In this document: one piece after another, positions 6,232 to 10,387 of the stretch
How the letters are laid out: every line of letters begins with the position of its first letter
Position numbering within the stretch: position 1 is the first letter of the stretch
DNA from: JBAZCO01 sp041654915
GTDB lineage: Bacteria; Bacillota; Clostridia; Christensenellales; DTU072
NCBI GenBank assembly: GCA_041654915.1
Contig: JBAZCO010000056.1
Location: 1-10,387 of the forward strand
Direction: 5' to 3'
Length of the DNA: 10,387 bases
Program-made: the position numbers and the translations under genes
The notes under the pieces: model-generated
What the model was told of the DNA's origin: nothing
The model's database searches: none
The model's input: only the letters and a program-made list of their open reading frames with translations

Positions 6232-6579
6232 ATGAACATCATCGATATTATCGAGAAAGAGGGCTTAAAGACGGACATTCCTGACTTCCGTGTAGGCGAC
6301 AATGTAAAAGTTTTCGTCAAAGTTATTGAGGGAACACGGGAGAGATTGCAAGCCTACGAGGGTACTGTTATTGCGAGAAAAAATGGCAGTATTCGTGAAA
6401 CCTTTACCGTGCGCCGTTTGTCGTTTGGCGTTGGTGTAGAGAGAACTTTTCCCCTGCATTCGCCCAAAATTGCCAACATAGAAGTGGTAAGGCGTGGCAG
6501 AGTAAGGCGTGCTAAGCTATACTATCTGCGCAGCAGAACGGGCAAGGCTGCCAAGGTTAAGGAACTCAAAACCCGTTAA
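6232..6579 (+). CDS. rplS: 50S ribosomal protein L19
   Basis: L19 lies at the 30S-50S interface. The 115-residue protein has PDFRVGDNVKVFVKVIEGTRERLQAYEG, then VIARKNGS, ETFTVRRLSFGVGVERTFPLHSP and RRGRVRRAKLYYLRSRTGKAAKVKE, the complete family pattern at the usual length. In Bacillota rplS normally follows trmD directly. Here trmD overlaps ylqF, and rplS lies about 2.2 kb downstream after yraN, in a 250-base AT-rich setting with its own candidate promoter and a strong terminator, so it is probably an independent unit. It uses GGAGG before ATG. Confidence 0.98.
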   Translation: MNIIDIIEKEGLKTDIPDFRVGDNVKVFVKVIEGTRERLQAYEGTVIARKNGSIRETFTVRRLSFGVGVERTFPLHSPKIANIEVVRRGRVRRAKLYYLRSRTGKAAKVKELKTR

Positions 6580-6593
6580 GACCTAAAGTTCAC

Positions 6594-6641
6594 ACCCTTT
6601 GCGCTTTGAGCTAATTGCTTGAAGGGTAAAGGGTTTCTTTC
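6594..6641 (+). terminator. Intrinsic terminator after rplS
   Basis: A long hairpin pairs ACCCTTTGC (6594-6602) with GTAAAGGGT (6626-6634), then, after one G-G mismatch, CTTTGAGC (6604-6611) with GCTTGAAG (6617-6624). This gives 17 pairs including three G-U, with the loop TAATT. A T-rich run (TTCTTT) follows. It should end the rplS transcript. The next gene begins 27 bases later with its own ribosome binding site, and its promoter is not obvious, so read-through may feed it. Confidence 0.8.
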
Positions 6642-6668
6642 AAAATCTATTATTTTTGGAGCGGATTG

Positions 6669-8945
6669 ATGAAAAAACTTTCAATTTTTGCTATTATAGC
6701 GGCACTGTTGGTAACTCTCCTTATGGGGTGTCAAACTGCCGCTGTTTCGGAATACAACAAGGAAATCATTAGCGGCGGCGAGCTTGGCGCATTCGATTAC
6801 GAGAGCATTGCCCACCTAAGTGAGGATTGGTCGCTAGATTCTGGCACAGGTCTTGGCGCTTTTAGCACGGTACAAAACACAGATGCGGCTAACTATCTTA
6901 AAATTGATACCTCATCTGCCGGCTATGCCTCTGCATCCCGCAAGCTTTACCTAAAACCCTTTTCATATTATTATGTAGAGTATACCTATACCACCTCTGC
7001 TATGGCTAAAGCGGATGAGGATATGGATTATATTGGATTTTATGTTGGTTTCCAAGAGAACCCCGACTTTAACATTAGGGACGACAAGCCCACCGAGGAG
7101 CGTGCAACAAACAATGCAGGCAAGGACGGCTTTTACTTCCGCACAAGCGCTATCCGTGAGGTTAACCTAACATTAAATGTAGGCACAAAGGATAATCCGG
7201 TAAAGACAAGCAATGTTACCGTTAAAAGCCTTAGCTTAAAGCGTGTGCAAAAAGCGGATATAGCCGAGGGGGCAGCATATTATGAGCTTGAAAACACCGT
7301 TTACGGCGCACCCACCCAACTCAACCTTGTATATGTGATACTTGGCGGGGTAGGTACGCTAATAATTGCCTATGTATTTTATATTCTTAGGGCAAGAACG
7401 CTTGCGCTTGAAAAGAACGGCACAAAGAATGTTTTTTATAATAAGCTAAAGACAAACAAGTATTTGGGGCTATTAATCACGGTAGGGGCAGCGCTTGCAG
7501 TTCGCTTAGCAATCACCCTTTCGGAGGCATTTATTGCGGGCGGGAGCATAATAAAAACCGCCTATTATGGCTTTGACCTCACACAGCTTGCCGGCTTTGG
7601 CAGTTGGATAGCGCAAAGCGGCACACCGTACTTCTTTGAGTACAATCCTGCGGCAGGCTTTATGCCGTTTGGCTTGTATCTATCGGGGCTTGCAGGGCTG
7701 TTTGGGCGGCTGATAGGGCTTTCCTCCGGCGCAACCGATGCTACGGTACTGCTCACAACAGTTACCATGCTCAAATTGTTTGCCGTGCTTGCCGATATAG
7801 GTGTGGTTATCCTTATTTATAAATTGATAAGCAAAAGGCAAGGCACAGTCGCAGGTATGGTTACGGCAGGCTTTTATGCACTGCTACCTGCGGTATTTTA
7901 TTCATCCGCATCGGTAGGCACAATTGAGTCGGTTACAGTATTCTTTGTAGTGCTGGCTTTTTACTTTATATTAGAGAAAAAATATATACCAATGGCGGCA
8001 AGCTATTTTGTAGCTTGTATGTTCTCACCCGCCGCTCTCATTGCAGTTCCGCTTATCCTTATGTATACCGCCTATATTATTTATAAGGCTATCAAGGACA
8101 AGACTTTGGCTTGGATAACCCCCGTTGTTACCATAGTGGCATCTTTGGTGCTATATTTCTTGGTATCACTTCCCTTTGCAATCAACCAAGTGCAAAAGGG
8201 CGATGCGTTCTTTGCCTTTAACGGCTTTATAGACACGGTTAAAGGATTAAATGTATATTCAATAAATGCTTTCAACTTCCAAGCTATGATAGGCAATAAC
8301 TTCAAGGCAGTGTCCACCGAGTCTACCCTTGTTACAATCTTGTTTGTATTGTTTATTGTTGGGCTGTTTGCCGCCGCTTACTTTAGAAACCGCAACCGCC
8401 TAGACCTTGTTATGCTTGGCGCATCGTTCTATATTATATATTGGATATTCTGCAACAACATAACACCCGTTGCATTGCTAACGATGTTCCCTCTCCTTCT
8501 CATATACACGGCATTTATTAAAGACAAGCGTATGTACTTTGCGTTATCTATGTTTGCAGCGCTGTCCTTTATTAATATATCCTATGTATATATGATTGCA
8601 GGATACACAGATTCGGGGATAACACAGCTAAATTATGTAACGTCGATAATGTATATTATGGGTGCATTCAACCTACTCTTAACGATATATTTTGTTGTTA
8701 TTGGGTATGACACGGTTGTTAGCGGGCAGGCGAGTGAACAGCTTGTCCTAGTTGTTCCCTACAAAACATATGCAAAGAGTGTTGCAGATAACACGGTGAT
8801 TGCGGTTAAGAACTTCGGCTACAAAGTATCCGCTCTGCTGTCTAGTGTTGTAAGAGCGCTAAAATCCGAACGAGAAGAACGAGCTGAATGCAAAAAGCAA
8901 GAGGCAGAAAAAACGGATTCCACAAAGGAAGAAAAAGGGGAGTAA
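6669..8945 (+). CDS. Lipoprotein-signal polytopic membrane protein, GT-C glycosyltransferase-like (Gpi18-like)
   Basis: The 758-residue product starts at ATG 6669, 7 bases after GGAG; a TTG just before is not needed. Residues 1-20 are a lipoprotein signal with lipobox LMGC (Cys21). Residues about 30-195 look like an extracellular beta-sandwich (YLKPFSYYYVEYTYTT, then DGFYFRTSAI and LTLNVGT, SLSLKRV), resembling carbohydrate-binding jelly rolls. From 219 on there are about 13 membrane segments. Features recalling bacterial GT-C mannosyltransferase-like proteins (COG5542 type) are an outer-loop Asp303 (YYGFDLTQ), the YNPAAGFMPFGLYL segment (325-338), LKLFAVLADIGVVILIYKL (368-386), YALLPAVFYSS with VGTIESV, and SINAFNFQAMIGNN (531-544). 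GT-C enzymes use lipid-phosphate sugars outside the cell. A charged Lys/Glu tail (about 731-758) ends the protein, probably in the cytosol. Substrate unknown; the family call is from pattern memory. Confidence 0.72.
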   Translation: MKKLSIFAIIAALLVTLLMGCQTAAVSEYNKEIISGGELGAFDYESIAHLSEDWSLDSGTGLGAFSTVQNTDAANYLKIDTSSAGYASASRKLYLKPFSYYYVEYTYTTSAMAKADEDMDYIGFYVGFQENPDFNIRDDKPTEERATNNAGKDGFYFRTSAIREVNLTLNVGTKDNPVKTSNVTVKSLSLKRVQKADIAEGAAYYELENTVYGAPTQLNLVYVILGGVGTLIIAYVFYILRARTLALEKNGTKNVFYNKLKTNKYLGLLITVGAALAVRLAITLSEAFIAGGSIIKTAYYGFDLTQLAGFGSWIAQSGTPYFFEYNPAAGFMPFGLYLSGLAGLFGRLIGLSSGATDATVLLTTVTMLKLFAVLADIGVVILIYKLISKRQGTVAGMVTAGFYALLPAVFYSSASVGTIESVTVFFVVLAFYFILEKKYIPMAASYFVACMFSPAALIAVPLILMYTAYIIYKAIKDKTLAWITPVVTIVASLVLYFLVSLPFAINQVQKGDAFFAFNGFIDTVKGLNVYSINAFNFQAMIGNNFKAVSTESTLVTILFVLFIVGLFAAAYFRNRNRLDLVMLGASFYIIYWIFCNNITPVALLTMFPLLLIYTAFIKDKRMYFALSMFAALSFINISYVYMIAGYTDSGITQLNYVTSIMYIMGAFNLLLTIYFVVIGYDTVVSGQASEQLVLVVPYKTYAKSVADNTVIAVKNFGYKVSALLSSVVRALKSEREERAECKKQEAEKTDSTKEEKGE

Positions 8946-8954
8946 CGCCCTAAA

Positions 8955-8976
8955 GACAGAGCCGCAAGGCTCTGTC
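8955..8976 (+). terminator. Perfect hairpin with GCAA tetraloop between the membrane protein gene and comM
   Basis: GACAGAGCC (8955-8963) and GGCTCTGTC (8968-8976) form a perfect 9-bp, GC-rich stem closed by the GNRA tetraloop GCAA (8964-8967). No T-run follows (GTGATATAAGG instead), so it is a poor intrinsic terminator. It may be a 3'-end stabiliser, a partial attenuator or a processing site. It stops 7 bases before the comM ribosome binding site AAGGA (8984-8988). Confidence 0.55.
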
Positions 8977-8994
8977 GTGATATAAGGACTGTTT

Positions 8995-10387
8995 ATGATA
9001 GCAATAGTCAAAAGCTACTCGCTAGAGGGGATAGAAGGGTATCCCGTTGATATTGAGGTGGATACCCAATCGGGCATACCTGCCTTTGATGTTGTCGGAC
9101 TTCCCGGTTCAAGCGTCAAGGAGGCAAAAAACAGAGTGCGTGCGGCGGTAAAAAACTCTAATTATGAGTTTATGCCAAAGCGAATTACCGTCAACCTTGC
9201 CCCAGCTGATATAAAAAAGGATGGCTCTCAATATGATTTTCCCATTGCTATCGGCTTTTTAGCGGTTACCGAACAGTTGCCGCCAATAGACTTTAGCAAA
9301 TACATTATGATAGGCGAGCTGTCGCTGGACGGCGGCATTAGAAAAGTCAACGGGGTACTTCCCATATTGATAAGCGCCTATCAAGCGGGATACAGGAAGT
9401 TTATCATCCCTCACGAAAACGCAAGCGAAGCGGCATATATTGACGGTGCAGAGGTGTATCCCGTAAAGACGCTGTCCGATGCGGCGGCATTTTTGGGAGG
9501 GATATTAAAAATTGCCCCCGTACCGTACGCAGGGTATTCGTCCAAGCTTGCGATTAACCGTTACGGTACGGATATATCCGAAGTAAGAGGGCAAGTTGTA
9601 GTAAAGAGGGCGCTAGAAATTGCTGTTGCAGGCGGACACAATATGTTAATGTGCGGCGCTCCCGGCGCTGGCAAAACTATGCTTGCCAAATGTGTACCGT
9701 CTATTATGCCAGATATGACATTTGCCGAGGCAATAGAAACAACCAAGATTCATAGTGTCGCCGGCATTTTGGACGATAGCGGGATAGTTGCCGTGCGACC
9801 CTTTCGCACACCTCATCATACGGCTAGTCTGCACAGCCTTACGGGTGGCGGAAAAAACAGCACACCGGGAGAAATTAGTCTTGCCCACAACGGAGTGTTG
9901 TTTTTGGACGAGATGCCCGAGTATTCCAAAAGGACTTTAGAAACGCTAAGGCAACCGCTAGAGGACGGAGTGATTACCGTTACCCGTGTTGCCCGTTCGG
10001 TGGAGTATCCTGCACGGTTTATGCTAATTGCAAGTATGAATCCTTGCCCTTGCGGCTATGAGGGCAGCGAGATAAAGGACTGCACTTGCTCAACTCTAGA
10101 AAAAAGACGATACAGGGCAAGAATATCCGGTCCGTTATTAGATAGGATAGATATATATGCCGATGTGGACGGAATAGAGTATTCGGAGTTTGCCGCCAAG
10201 GCAGATGCGGAAACGAGTTTGGAAGTAAAAGCAAGGGTAGAGGGCGCACGGCGCATACAGCTTGCCCGCTTTGGGTGCGATGGAATATTTGTAAACGCAC
10301 GAATGACTAACGCTCAAATCAAAAAATATTGCAAGCTGGACAAAGAGGGCGAAATGCTCCTTGCGGCGGCATACAAGCGGTTTGGGC
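8995..10387 (+). CDS. comM: ComM/YifB family AAA+ ATPase (Mg-chelatase-like), 3' end outside window
   Basis: ComM is a hexameric AAA+ helicase that promotes branch migration during natural transformation. Many non-competent bacteria carry homologues (YifB). The frame runs from ATG 8995, with AAGGA 6 bases upstream, to the window end without a stop (464 codons); about 45 residues are missing compared with the usual ~505-510. The N-terminal Lon-protease-like domain (1 to ~170) has FDVVGLPGSSVKEAKNRVRAA and ITVNLAPADIKKDGSQYDFPIA. The AAA+ part has EVRGQVVVKRALEIA, Walker A GAPGAGKT (221-228), RPFRTPHHTAS, Walker B LFLDE (302-306), the sensor Asn349 in ASMNPCPCGY, a four-Cys cluster (351, 353, 363, 365) and SGPLLDRIDIY with Arg384. 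All catalytic motifs are intact. It commonly sits near yraN and dprA, so dprA may lie just beyond the window. Confidence 0.95.
   Translation, partial: MIAIVKSYSLEGIEGYPVDIEVDTQSGIPAFDVVGLPGSSVKEAKNRVRAAVKNSNYEFMPKRITVNLAPADIKKDGSQYDFPIAIGFLAVTEQLPPIDFSKYIMIGELSLDGGIRKVNGVLPILISAYQAGYRKFIIPHENASEAAYIDGAEVYPVKTLSDAAAFLGGILKIAPVPYAGYSSKLAINRYGTDISEVRGQVVVKRALEIAVAGGHNMLMCGAPGAGKTMLAKCVPSIMPDMTFAEAIETTKIHSVAGILDDSGIVAVRPFRTPHHTASLHSLTGGGKNSTPGEISLAHNGVLFLDEMPEYSKRTLETLRQPLEDGVITVTRVARSVEYPARFMLIASMNPCPCGYEGSEIKDCTCSTLEKRRYRARISGPLLDRIDIYADVDGIEYSEFAAKADAETSLEVKARVEGARRIQLARFGCDGIFVNARMTNAQIKKYCKLDKEGEMLLAAAYKRFG

Noticed and set aside
9561..10300. Minus-strand frames near the window end
   Set aside because: They are shadows of the partial comM gene, which is open through the window edge with intact Walker and sensor motifs.
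1..10387. CRISPR array, IS element, tRNA, rRNA or SRP RNA gene, toxin-antitoxin or defence system
   Set aside because: No regularly spaced repeats, transposase, cloverleaf or related protein motifs were found on either strand. The genes are conserved housekeeping genes apart from the GT-C-like one.

Overview
The window is a housekeeping stretch of a bacterial chromosome. The gene order ftsY - ylxM - ffh - rpsP - khpA - rimM - trmD - ylqF - rnhB - yraN ... comM is the conserved translation/SRP cluster of Bacillota. The single-membrane lipoprotein signal, strong GGAGG-type ribosome binding sites, AT-rich intergenic DNA and frequent ATA (Ile) codons fit a Clostridia-like, moderately low-GC organism. 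I cannot name a genus. All genes lie on the + strand.

Layout. Bases 1-368 are the 3' end of ftsY (SRP receptor). A promoter with an extended -10 (500-526) follows, then a tight run: ylxM (572-898), ffh (900-2219), rpsP (2275-2568), khpA (2572-2805), rimM (2807-3301), trmD (3291-3971) and ylqF/rbgA (3971-4840). Overlaps or gaps of only a few bases suggest one transcript and translational coupling. After a 25-bp direct repeat come rnhB (4947-5540) and yraN (5622-5978). rplS (6232-6579) then forms its own unit, with a candidate promoter, a possibly folded leader and a strong terminator. Next is a 758-residue protein (6669-8945) with a lipoprotein signal and a GT-C glycosyltransferase-like membrane body. 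The window ends inside comM/yifB (8995 onward), which is open to the last base and lacks roughly its last 45 residues.

How the genes work together. FtsY, Ffh and YlxM serve co-translational membrane targeting. S16, L19, RimM (30S maturation), RbgA (50S maturation), KhpA (RNA binding) and TrmD (m1G37 of tRNA) make and tune the ribosome and tRNAs. RNase HII, YraN and ComM concern nucleic acid maintenance and recombination of incoming DNA.

Most of this is ordinary, and I see no phage, IS, CRISPR, tRNA, rRNA or obvious new defence system. The points worth a second look are: (1) a TrmD with substitutions at several normally conserved knot and active-site positions, including Glu at the position of the catalytic Asp; (2) an unusual lipoprotein/GT-C fusion inserted between yraN and comM; (3) rplS displaced from its usual place after trmD; (4) a local duplication at the 3' end of ylqF; (5) possible RNA structures before yraN, rplS and comM.
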